Shown: positions 1 through 5,807, numbered from the stretch's first letter. The stretch: DNA of 7,355 nucleotides from an uncultured Chloroflexaceae bacterium (GCA_937141995.1 CAKZQX010000223.1:1-7355); one strand, 5' to 3'. Notes: generated by a model from the sequence alone, not told the origin. Numbers and translations: made by a program.

Positions 1-368
1 TCCAGGGCGGTCAACACACACTCCGGGGGGTCGCACTTGCTGATAAAGCCGTCAACATGGGCCTCCAGTGCCGATCGGCGGGCCTCCGGTCGCCCACTCA
101 GCGCGACGACTTTCAACTCGGGGTAAATGGAGCGCAGGTCAAGCAGCAGTTCAACCATTTGCTGCGCCGGTTGACCGGGTAATTCCCAATCCAGCAGCAG
201 CACATCGGCATGCGTTACCTGCAGTTGGTCCAGCAGTTCATTCGCCTTGACTGCTTCACCCACAACGACAAACCATGGTTCCTGCTCAAGCAGCAGTCGT
301 AATGCCGAACGAACCGCTGCCTGATCATCAGCCAGCACTATGCGGAGTGCGTCGGTATCTTCAAACAT
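1..368 (-). CDS. Response regulator receiver-domain protein (C-terminal end outside window)
   Basis: The visible 122 codons form almost one complete CheY-like receiver domain. The acidic pair is D14-D15 (motif LADDQ), the phospho-acceptor is D60 (LLLDWELPG), the conserved Ser/Thr position is S91 (VALSGR) and the conserved lysine is K111 (FISK). All residues needed for phosphotransfer from a histidine kinase are therefore present. The start is the ATG at 368-366, preceded by AGGAG (complement of 376-380) at good spacing. The gene lies 164 bases downstream of the NarL-type regulator on the same strand, so it may share that operon or have its own promoter. The left edge cuts the gene near the end of the receiver domain. 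It could be a single-domain protein of about 125-135 residues or carry an output domain outside the window; the sequence cannot decide. Its partner kinase is inferred, not shown. Confidence 0.88.
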   Translation of the reverse strand, partial: MFEDTDALRIVLADDQAAVRSALRLLLEQEPWFVVVGEAVKANELLDQLQVTHADVLLLDWELPGQPAQQMVELLLDLRSIYPELKVVALSGRPEARRSALEAHVDGFISKCDPPECVLTAL

Positions 369-375
369 GCGAAAA

Positions 376-380
376 CTCCT
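376..380 (-). promoter_or_regulatory. Ribosome binding site of the receiver protein
   Basis: AGGAG on the minus strand, 7 bases before the ATG at 368-366. It is a clear Shine-Dalgarno sequence and fixes the start of the receiver protein. Confidence 0.7.
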
Positions 381-464
381 GCGGTGACCTTTCCAATGAG
401 ACGACAAAGAAACGGACGTCGGAACGGTCATAACCCATACCATATCCTGTCCAGCGTAACCCAG

Positions 465-498
465 ATCTCCCGTAGATGCTACACACACCTGGGGAGAT
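465..498 (+). terminator. Hairpin followed by T run, plus-strand orientation
   Basis: ATCTCCC (465-471) is complementary to GGGAGAT (492-498). A smaller hairpin, GTAG-ATG-CTAC, lies inside it at 472-482, and the stem runs directly into TTTTT. This has the form of an intrinsic terminator reading rightward, antisense to the genes on both sides. On the minus strand the same stem is not followed by a U run, so it would not terminate the kinase/regulator mRNA, although it could still form in that transcript between the two regulator genes. The stem is short with a 20-base loop, so function is uncertain. Confidence 0.3.
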
Positions 499-532
499 TT
501 TTAACTGGTCGCATGGCGAGGGTTTGCCCTGG

Positions 533-1174
533 TCAGGAGACCAGGTGGTTTTGCACTGCCAGGGCCACCGCCTCGGTGCGGCTGGAAACCCCCAGTTTGG
601 AGAGGATACTGCTGACATGAAACTTGACGGTTGAGCGGCTGACCACCAGCCGTTTGGCAATCTCCGTATTGTTTAACCCCTCGACAATCAGCGCCAGAAC
701 TTCCAGTTCGCGGGGGGTCAGGTCAAAATGCGGCGCAGGCGCATGCGTGGCCGCGTGGATCAGCGCCTGCGCGGCCTCAGGTGCCAGGGTTGAGCGCCCG
801 GCATGGGCCGCGCGGATCGCTTCGACCAACTCATTGGCGGAAACATTCTTGAGCAGATAGCTGATCGCCCCGGCTTCAAGCGCGTTCTGGACCAGTTCCT
901 CCTCTTTGAAACTGGTCAGCGCAATCACCTGGATATGCGGGTGTTGCCGGCGAATCTGGCGGGTAGCGGTTGCGCCGTCCATCTCCGGCATCACCAGGTC
1001 CATTAATATCACATCCGGCTGCACTTCGTCACCCAGGCGGATGGCTTCAGCCCCACTCCCGGCCTCGCCGACCAGTTCCAGATCCTCAAAGGCCAGCAGA
1101 AAGGCTCCCAGACCGCTACGCACAACCGCATGATCATCAACAATTGCTACGCGAATACTGTTTGACGCACTCAT
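533..1174 (-). CDS. NarL/LuxR-family response regulator
   Basis: This is a full-length 213-residue two-domain regulator of the usual NarL/LiaR size. The N-terminal receiver (about 7-122) has D13-D14, phospho-acceptor D59 (ILMDLVMPEMDG), T87 and K109 (YLLK). After a short linker comes a LuxR-type helix-turn-helix at about 151-211, opening with LTPRELEVL and containing NTEIAKRLVVSRSTVKFHV, the typical recognition-helix region. It should bind DNA as a dimer once phosphorylated by the kinase encoded just upstream. The ATG start at 1174-1172 overlaps the TGA stop of the kinase in an ATGA junction, and GGAGAGG lies just before it inside the kinase's last codons, so the two proteins are almost certainly translationally coupled. 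Target genes are not identifiable from this window; its own operon is a common target in this family. Confidence 0.95.
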   Translation of the reverse strand: MSASNSIRVAIVDDHAVVRSGLGAFLLAFEDLELVGEAGSGAEAIRLGDEVQPDVILMDLVMPEMDGATATRQIRRQHPHIQVIALTSFKEEELVQNALEAGAISYLLKNVSANELVEAIRAAHAGRSTLAPEAAQALIHAATHAPAPHFDLTPRELEVLALIVEGLNNTEIAKRLVVSRSTVKFHVSSILSKLGVSSRTEAVALAVQNHLVS

Positions 1175-3702
1175 AACCTCTCCATCTCACCTGCATCTTG
1201 CCAGGTAACAAATACCTGGGTTCCCTCCCTCGGTTCACTCTCAATGCGTAAATCCGCACCAATCGCCTCGGCGCGCTCGCGCATAATGCTCAGCCCCAGA
1301 CTGTCCGGTGGCGTATCAGCCAGCTTAAACCCGCGCCCATCATCGCCGATATGGAGCATCACCCGTTCCGGCTGATACCGCAAGATCACGGCGGCCCGAC
1401 TGGCTCCGGAGTGTTTGGCAACATTGTTGAGTGTCTCCTGGGTAATGCGGTAAAGCGCCACTTTGACCTCCGGCGGCAGATCGCGTTCACCCTCCACCGT
1501 GAGCATGACCGGTACCCGCGCCCGCCCGGTAATCGCCTCGGTCAACTGGCGCAGCAGGTCGCCCAGACTCGCCTCGGTCAGGCTCGCCGGGCGCAGTTCC
1601 AGCAGCAGCGTGCGCATCTCGGCCAGCGCGCCCCGGGTCAACTGGCGCAGTTCTTCCAGGCGCTGCCGGCCCATATCCGGGTTGCGCTCCCAGAGCCGGG
1701 GCAGCACTTCGGCGATCAGGCTGGCCGAGAAGAGCGTCTGCGTCACCGCATCATGCAAGTCGCGGGCGAGGCGACTGCGTTCGGCGGCGACGGCGGTGCG
1801 TTCGGCCTGTTCGCGCAGTCGGGCATTCTCGATTGCCAGGGCGGCCTGATCGGCGAACGAGACGGCCAGTTCGATTTCCTCGGCGGAGAACTCGCGCGGC
1901 TCAGGATGGTAGACAGTAATGCCTCCGTAGACCTCATCTTTAATAATTAGCGGAACCGCCAGCAGCGCTCGAAATTGCTGGAGCACATTTATGATCAGGG
2001 CGCGCTGCTGTGGCTCCGCAACCGGGCTACCCTGGTGCGCCAGGTAGGCTACGGTATCCGACAGCGCGACCGGCTCACGCGTCTGGACTGCCCGGCCGGT
2101 TGCGCCCCACCCGACAATCAGATCAATGGTAGCGTATTCGGCAGGCAGTCCCCGATAGGCCTGGATGCTCAACCGATTCTCCTTCTGGAGGCGATAGATC
2201 GCCGCGGCATTGGTGTTCAGCAACCGGCATGCCTGCGCCACAATGTAATCCAGGATTTCCTCCAGCGGTCGATTCGAGTTGAGCACGGTCAGGATGCCGC
2301 GCAACCCTTCGGCGACCTGGCGGCGGCGACCAATCTCCAGCGCGCGCTCCTCAAACCGCTGCTCCAGCGTCTGGTAGGCACGCATGCGCTCGGTATTGTC
2401 GGTGACAAAGCCCTCGATCAGGCAATCGCCGGACGGTGAGTCGTCACTGGGAGGGTGGGACCCACTGGGGAGGGTTCCTGCGGACGGCAGCATGCCACGC
2501 CCCTGCTCCCATACCCACTTTTCCTCACCAGTGGCGGTGATAATGCGGTATGCGCACCGGAACACACGCTGCTCCTGGAGCGCAGCCTGAATGGTATGCC
2601 AGACATTCTCGCGATCCTCCGGGTGAATCAGGTCCATGTAGGTGATATCCGGGTGCTGAACCAGTTCGGATGAATCATACCCGGTCAGATCACGGCTGCC
2701 CTCGCTGACAAACTCCATGGTGCGCTGGTAGGTGTTGTAGCCACGGTAGGCCATGCCGGGCAAGTTTCGCATCAGGGTGGTCAGCACTTGCTGAGTCTCC
2801 TGGAGCAGGGTTTCCGCCCGGCGGCGCTCGATAATCTGCTCCTGGAGAAAATCATTTGCGCGCAGCAGTTTGGCCGTGCGCTCGGCAACCTGTAACTCCA
2901 GGGCTTCCCGCGCCTGTTGCTGGTTGGCAATGGCCTGCTGATAGGTCAGGGCCGGCGGGCTCGTTGGGGCAGGCGCTGGTTCTTTTCCTTTGCCTATCTC
3001 CGTCGTGGCGAAAGTTGGTTTGCTCTGACTTTCACCCGGATCCTCACGCCGGGCGGGATGCAACTCAAAGCAGCAGGTTGCCGCTCCCTGTGCCTGGCAT
3101 TCCTGCTGAATGCAGACCAGGTCCGGTTGCCCGAAGACAACGCCGGTGCAGCCGATGAGCAACCCGGCGGTGTAGGCGCAGACCGGCGCGTCAGGGGTGC
3201 TCTCGTGCCGGCGCGAGGCCCAGACCTCAAAGGTATCCCATGCCCGAATGCGGAGCCGCACCGGCAGACCAGCCTGATCGGCTTTCTCGGCCCACTCGAT
3301 TGTCTCAACTTCAAATCGCCCGGAGCCCAGTGCCTGGTATGCCGCCAGACAGTCCCGCAAGGCTTGTGCCGGATCGGGTACCGCGCCCGCATCACCGGGT
3401 GCCGTGTGGGCTTCTCCCAGGTTGATTGCCTGTTGCGCGTTGATCGCCGCTTGCTCAAGCAGTGCGCGGGCAAGCGCCATGCCGCTGTTCAGGCCGGCCC
3501 GCTGCAAAATAACATCCGTCAGGCGCGGACCAACCAGCGCGCGCATCTGCCGACGCAGTTCCCAGAGACCTGTACTATCCACAAACGCCATCCGGGACGC
3601 GCCCGATTGGAGCACGCCCGGCACTGCTTCATGCAGGAGTGTCGCAAGTTGTGAGACCATAGCCCGACTTTCCGTCAAATCCGCATCCAGGATATGCGAC
3701 AA
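1171..3702 (-). CDS. Multi-sensor histidine kinase: XylR_N/V4R, PAS, GAF, HisKA_3, HATPase_c
   Basis: This large soluble sensor kinase (843 codons from the most upstream start) has no visible membrane segment. Residues about 36-90 resemble the XylR_N activator domain (FVDSTGLWELRRQM, LQRAGLNSGMALARALL). Residues about 160-213 resemble V4R, with C175, C202 and C210 in the spacing of the zinc-binding cysteines of the aromatic sensors XylR/DmpR/MopR. A coiled coil follows (about 253-305), then PAS with its PAC part (about 306-440), GAF (about 478-628) and HisKA_3 with phospho-acceptor H650 (RLARDLHDAVTQ). The ATPase domain shows the N box (QETLNNVAKHS, 755-765), G1 (DDGRGF, 787-792) and G2 (LGLSIMRERAE). 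HisKA_3 kinases pair with NarL-type regulators, matching the overlapping downstream gene. The first possible start is TTG (3702-3700), right after an in-frame stop and without a clear ribosome site. The ATG at 3660-3658, preceded by GGAAAG, is an alternative that would remove 14 residues. The ligand is unknown. Confidence 0.93.
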   Translation of the reverse strand: MSHILDADLTESRAMVSQLATLLHEAVPGVLQSGASRMAFVDSTGLWELRRQMRALVGPRLTDVILQRAGLNSGMALARALLEQAAINAQQAINLGEAHTAPGDAGAVPDPAQALRDCLAAYQALGSGRFEVETIEWAEKADQAGLPVRLRIRAWDTFEVWASRRHESTPDAPVCAYTAGLLIGCTGVVFGQPDLVCIQQECQAQGAATCCFELHPARREDPGESQSKPTFATTEIGKGKEPAPAPTSPPALTYQQAIANQQQAREALELQVAERTAKLLRANDFLQEQIIERRRAETLLQETQQVLTTLMRNLPGMAYRGYNTYQRTMEFVSEGSRDLTGYDSSELVQHPDITYMDLIHPEDRENVWHTIQAALQEQRVFRCAYRIITATGEEKWVWEQGRGMLPSAGTLPSGSHPPSDDSPSGDCLIEGFVTDNTERMRAYQTLEQRFEERALEIGRRRQVAEGLRGILTVLNSNRPLEEILDYIVAQACRLLNTNAAAIYRLQKENRLSIQAYRGLPAEYATIDLIVGWGATGRAVQTREPVALSDTVAYLAHQGSPVAEPQQRALIINVLQQFRALLAVPLIIKDEVYGGITVYHPEPREFSAEEIELAVSFADQAALAIENARLREQAERTAVAAERSRLARDLHDAVTQTLFSASLIAEVLPRLWERNPDMGRQRLEELRQLTRGALAEMRTLLLELRPASLTEASLGDLLRQLTEAITGRARVPVMLTVEGERDLPPEVKVALYRITQETLNNVAKHSGASRAAVILRYQPERVMLHIGDDGRGFKLADTPPDSLGLSIMRERAEAIGADLRIESEPREGTQVFVTWQDAGEMERL
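2445..2480. repeat. In-frame 18-bp tandem duplication inside the kinase PAS domain
   Basis: CACTGGGAGGGT (2445-2456) recurs 18 bases later as CACTGGGGAGGGT (2463-2475). Eighteen bases is six codons, so the reading frame is kept. In the protein it gives a Pro/Ser/Gly-rich loop (about residues 404-427) inserted between two strands of the PAS/PAC core, GRGML on one side and LIEGFVTD on the other. This looks like slippage growth of a surface loop. Confidence 0.6.
2449..2474 (+). other. Potential G-quadruplex motif
   Basis: Five G runs lie close together: GGG (2449-2451), GGG (2453-2455), GGG (2457-2459), GGGG (2467-2470) and GGG (2472-2474), with loops of 1, 1, 7 and 1 bases. This meets the usual rule of four G3 tracts with loops of 1-7. 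It is on the template strand of the kinase gene, so it would form in DNA and not in the mRNA. It coincides with the tandem duplication and may simply be its by-product. Confidence 0.5.
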
Positions 3703-3719
3703 GGTTTAGAACTGTTTTT

Positions 3720-3749
3720 TGCATAACAGGAGTTACGCGGTGCAGCCAA
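3720..3749 (-). promoter_or_regulatory. Candidate promoter of the kinase-regulator operon
   Basis: Read on the minus strand, TTGGCT (complement of 3744-3749) is followed after 18 bases by TATGCA (complement of 3720-3725), a fair sigma-70-type pair. The predicted transcript start is near 3713, giving a leader of about 10 bases to the TTG start or about 53 to the ATG at 3660, which would favour the ATG. The site lies inside the left end of the large palindrome. It is only a weak match and no other promoter was found for the kinase. Confidence 0.3.
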
Positions 3750-3811
3750 TTCCGGCCTGGTGCCAGACCCGGACGCCGGTTTCGCCTGCGGCAGCATGGT
3801 ACATTTATGTG

Positions 3812-3860
3812 GCTTTTTGATGAACATGTTGCACAACGTGCAACATGTTCATCAAAAAGC
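3812..3860. repeat. Perfect inverted repeat, 23-bp arms, 3-base loop
   Basis: The left arm 3812-3834 and right arm 3838-3860 are exact reverse complements, separated by AAC. The stem starts GCTTTTTGATGAAC and contains ATGTTGCAC next to the loop. It is the left side hairpin of the large palindrome. A perfect 23-bp stem could extrude as a cruciform in DNA or form a very stable RNA hairpin from either strand, and might block read-through from the glycosyltransferase gene. Confidence 0.85.
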
Positions 3861-3867
3861 TCGTATT

Positions 3868-3984
3868 TTCCGCCCTGCCGGAGGCGAAACGGGTCGTTTG
3901 CATGCCCACCGCGTAACTCGTGTGCATAACAGGAGTTACGCGGTCACTGACGTGGCAGCGCATGTCGCCTCCGGCAGGGCGGAA
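3868..3984. repeat. Inverted repeat with identical 20-bp GC-rich arms
   Basis: Positions 3868-3887 (TTCCGCCCTGCCGGAGGCGA) and 3965-3984 are exact reverse complements. They enclose 77 bases with the central hairpin in the middle. This is the best conserved sequence block of the large palindrome. Confidence 0.85.
3908..3944. repeat. Central hairpin of the palindrome, half repeated at 3720
   Basis: ACCGCGTAACTC (3908-3919) pairs with GAGTTACGCGGT (3933-3944) around a 13-base loop. The right 22 bases of this hairpin (3923-3944) occur again, identical, at 3720-3741 as a direct repeat. The left half recurs with changes at 4109-4131 (ACCGCGTACGTCGTGTGAAT). Confidence 0.85.
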
Positions 3985-3994
3985 GAGATCAGAT

Positions 3995-4039
3995 CTTGCT
4001 TCACAAAAAAATTCACAACGTGATTTTTTTGTGAACAAG
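3995..4039. repeat. A/T-rich inverted repeat with two 1-base bulges
   Basis: The left strand 3995-4016 (CTTG, bulged C, TTCAC, seven A, TTCAC) pairs with 4020-4039 (GTGA, seven T, GTGAA, CAAG) around the loop AAC. It is the mirror-position partner of the hairpin at 3812-3860, with the same apex CACAACGTG but an unrelated stem. The T run on either strand makes it terminator-like. Confidence 0.8.
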
Positions 4040-4082
4040 AAAAGAGCGTACCATGCTGCCGCGAGCAAATCGGGCCGTTCAT

Positions 4083-4098
4083 CCAGGCAAACGCCTGG
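4083..4098. repeat. Small hairpin in the right outer arm of the palindrome
   Basis: CCAGGC (4083-4088) and GCCTGG (4093-4098) pair around AAAC. The mirror position on the left side (about 3752-3772) holds a different self-complementary sequence containing CTGGTGCCAG, so here too the fold may be kept while the sequence differs. Confidence 0.55.
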
Positions 4099-4124
4099 TT
4101 TGGAACCAACCGCGTACGTCGTGT

Positions 4125-4157
4125 GAATAGGAACGTTTCTGGCTAATGTGCCTATTC
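4125..4157. repeat. Inverted repeat next to the palindrome's right end
   Basis: GAATAGG (4125-4131) and CCTATTC (4151-4157) are complementary, with 19 bases between. It could be the 3' hairpin of the glycosyltransferase mRNA, but no U run follows on the minus strand. Confidence 0.4.
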
Positions 4158-4177
4158 CCGGTCCCCGGTCCCCGGTC
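4157..4177. repeat. Three tandem copies of a 7-bp repeat
   Basis: CCCGGTC occurs three times in a row (4157-4163, 4164-4170, 4171-4177), followed by one more C. It lies between the palindrome and the end of the glycosyltransferase gene. It is a short tandem repeat with no visible coding role. Confidence 0.8.
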
Positions 4178-4234
4178 CTCTTGTCTCAAGTATAAAGGAT
4201 CTGGGGGCACTTTGGAATGCATACCCCGGCATTT

Positions 4235-5674
4235 TTAAACTTCCATATCGTTTTCCAACTCCGCCAGTCGCGTAGCAACACTCCGCAGCAGCGCGGTATC
4301 CCGCTCATTGATGCCCAGTTCGGCCAGCGCGCGCCCCACGGCGGGAAGCGGGTGCCGGGGTACCGGGGTGCCGGCGGGGGCGTTTGTGGCGACCGGCGCG
4401 TGGGCATCCGGGCGTGCGTCCGGCGGTGCCGCCATATCAAGCGACCAGAGGGGGGCCGGGCGGATGCGTCGGACTATCTCCCAGCGGTAGAGGCGGGCCA
4501 GAAACCGCGCATACCCCTGGGCAGCACGTTCCAGGTTATGTTTCTGTGCAACATAGGTTCGCGCCTGTGCGCCTAGCGCTGCGGCCACATCGGGACGCCC
4601 GGCCAGCAGCCGGCAGTAGGCCAGAATCAGTGTCCTCTCGCCGGCATCGGGGTCCACCTGTGCCGCAACCTCCGGTGGCAGTTCAGTAAAGGCACCCGTG
4701 GCGCTGACCAGGGTCGGGCGACCGGCCCCCAGCAGTCGCAGCAGGCTGGCGCTGGTCTCGCCGGCGGTAGGGTGGCGCAGGTTCAGACAGATATCGGCGG
4801 CGGCCACATAATCTTCAAAGGTAGCACGCGGCACATAGCCGGTGATCGTGACCACATCTTCCAGCCCCATACGCCGGATCAGTCCCGACACATCGTAGTG
4901 CGGCGACATACTGCCGACCAGAACATAACGGGTTTCGGGGCGCTCGCGGTGCAACTCCAGCAGCGCCCGCAGGGCCGGTTCCAGCCGCTTGTAGGCATTG
5001 ATATGGCCAAAACTTGCCAGCAGCAGCGCATCCGGGGCAACACCCAGCCGCGCCCGCGCCGCCGCCCGTGGGATGGCAGGTGGCAGCGGCACGCCCATCG
5101 GCACCACGGCCGTCGGCAATTCCGGCCGCAACATATTGACCCGCGCCTGGACATACCGGCTATGGGCCAGCAACCCCCGCGCCGCTGCAACCACCGGCTC
5201 ACACAGGGGAAAATGAAAGGTTGCCTCGGTAAAGCGCCCCCGGATCATCAACTGCGCAATATGGGCTCCCTCCTCACCGTAGCGCGCCTGCATCGCACGC
5301 ACATACCGTTGCACATCGTGCTGCATATTGGCGGCATACCAGAGCATAAAATGGTTCAGCACAAACTCATGCAGGACGATGACACCGGGCAATCGCTGTG
5401 CGGCCCGCCAGATCCCCGCGTGAACCGGGCTGTTGCCCATGTGATACACAATCGCGTCGTAGGGACGGCGGCGGTGCGCCCGCTCCAGTCGGCGTAGGGG
5501 CTGCACTTCCAGATGCTGCGTAAGCTGCGGATTGTTCGGGTGCAACCTATCTTCCAGATAGAGCGTAATATCCGCATACTGACCCAGGTAGGGCAGCAGT
5601 TCTTCGCTATAGTCCGAGATCCCCGACGCCGCCGGGTTCACGGGTGAACAGTAAGCAATCCGTGGTCGCTTCAT
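4235..5674 (-). CDS. GT4-type glycosyltransferase (GT-B fold)
   Basis: This 479-residue protein should transfer a sugar from a nucleotide-sugar donor to an unknown acceptor, such as a glycolipid, exopolysaccharide or other glycan. The N-terminal acceptor half opens with RIAYCSPVNPAASGISDYSEELLPYL, the glycine-containing loop typical of GT4 enzymes. The donor half begins near 190, with SFGHINAYKRLEPALRAL (221-238), RYVLVGS (249-255) and the donor-site region HPTAGETSASLLRLLGAGRP (301-320). E306 there is the retained acidic residue; the second Glu of the classic EX7E motif appears to be replaced (R313), as in a recognisable GT4 subgroup with GETSASLLR. After the catalytic core there is a Pro/Ala-rich linker (about 405-445) and a short charged helix (about 446-477). 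No signal peptide or membrane segment is seen. The ATG start at 5674-5672 has AGGA about 9 bases upstream. The gene is divergent from gltB. Donor and acceptor cannot be named. Confidence 0.9.
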   Translation of the reverse strand: MKRPRIAYCSPVNPAASGISDYSEELLPYLGQYADITLYLEDRLHPNNPQLTQHLEVQPLRRLERAHRRRPYDAIVYHMGNSPVHAGIWRAAQRLPGVIVLHEFVLNHFMLWYAANMQHDVQRYVRAMQARYGEEGAHIAQLMIRGRFTEATFHFPLCEPVVAAARGLLAHSRYVQARVNMLRPELPTAVVPMGVPLPPAIPRAAARARLGVAPDALLLASFGHINAYKRLEPALRALLELHRERPETRYVLVGSMSPHYDVSGLIRRMGLEDVVTITGYVPRATFEDYVAAADICLNLRHPTAGETSASLLRLLGAGRPTLVSATGAFTELPPEVAAQVDPDAGERTLILAYCRLLAGRPDVAAALGAQARTYVAQKHNLERAAQGYARFLARLYRWEIVRRIRPAPLWSLDMAAPPDARPDAHAPVATNAPAGTPVPRHPLPAVGRALAELGINERDTALLRSVATRLAELENDMEV

Positions 5675-5737
5675 GGCGTGCCATCCTAACCATTTTCAGA
5701 AAACAGCGGCAAACGAGACGGCGATTTGTGCAGGCAT

Positions 5738-5751
5738 CAGTCTCGCGACTG
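5738..5751. repeat. Short palindrome upstream of the glycosyltransferase
   Basis: CAGTC (5738-5742) and GACTG (5747-5751) are complementary around TCGC. GTCTCG within it (5740-5745) also matches CGAGAC at 5714-5719 in inverse orientation. It lies 64 bases before the glycosyltransferase start and could be an operator or a leader hairpin; neither is shown. Confidence 0.35.
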
Positions 5752-5778
5752 GTTTGTAAGATCTATCCAACCCAATTA

Positions 5779-5807
5779 TTGACAAACCCAGTCTGATATA
5801 GTATAGT
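5779..5807 (+). promoter_or_regulatory. Near-consensus sigma-70-type promoter reading rightward
   Basis: TTGACA (5779-5784), exactly 17 bases, then TATAGT (5802-5807). The -35 box is perfect and the -10 box has one difference from consensus. The predicted transcript start is around 5813-5815. The next protein gene on this strand, gltB, begins more than 600 bases away, so the promoter either makes an exceptionally long gltB leader or drives a separate non-coding RNA. TATCCAA occurs upstream of the -35 box (5764-5770), at the start site (5809-5815) and inverted at 5917-5923. Confidence 0.65.

Larger units (their letters stand above)
3720..4131. repeat. 412-bp imperfect palindrome built of two inverted units
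   Basis: The gap 3703-4234 holds no convincing gene; most of it is this structure, symmetric about 3926. Going outward from a central hairpin (3908-3944), the arms contain: an identical 20-bp pair (3868-3887 and 3965-3984); a side hairpin on each side (3812-3860 and 3995-4039); an identical 15-bp pair (3788-3802 and 4048-4062); a diverged 46-bp stretch of equal length on both sides; and outer ends carrying half-copies of the central hairpin (3720-3741 and from 4109). The side hairpins share position and fold but not stem sequence. There is no transposase and no obvious target duplication. It may be a non-autonomous mobile or REP/BIME-like element, or a structured regulatory or terminator region between the glycosyltransferase and the kinase operon. 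Confidence 0.8.

Noticed and set aside
361..660. Minus-strand ORF of 99 codons across the end of the NarL-type regulator and the following gap
   Set aside because: It overlaps the regulator's helix-turn-helix in another frame and has no ribosome site or recognisable sequence.
2917..3654. Long plus-strand ORF of 245 codons opposite the kinase gene
   Set aside because: It is antisense to the XylR_N/V4R part of a clearly real gene, has no recognisable domain, and is typical of GC-rich shadow frames.
3908..3944. Integron attC-like site (GCGTAAC ... GTTACGC)
   Set aside because: The core differs from RYYYAAC/GTTRRRY at the third position, and there is no integrase or gene cassette in the window.
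3760..4068. Two overlapping 87-codon ORFs, 3760-4023 (+) and 3805-4068 (-), with similar peptides (FLMNMLH, VQHVHQKA, FRPAGG, SYAV, ASGRAE)
   Set aside because: They resemble each other because the DNA is palindromic. Neither has a convincing ribosome site or a recognisable protein, and the frame simply crosses the hairpins.
4772..5497. Plus-strand ORF of 241 codons opposite the glycosyltransferase
   Set aside because: A shadow frame: rich in His, Arg and Gln, no family resemblance, and opposite the conserved GT4 motifs.
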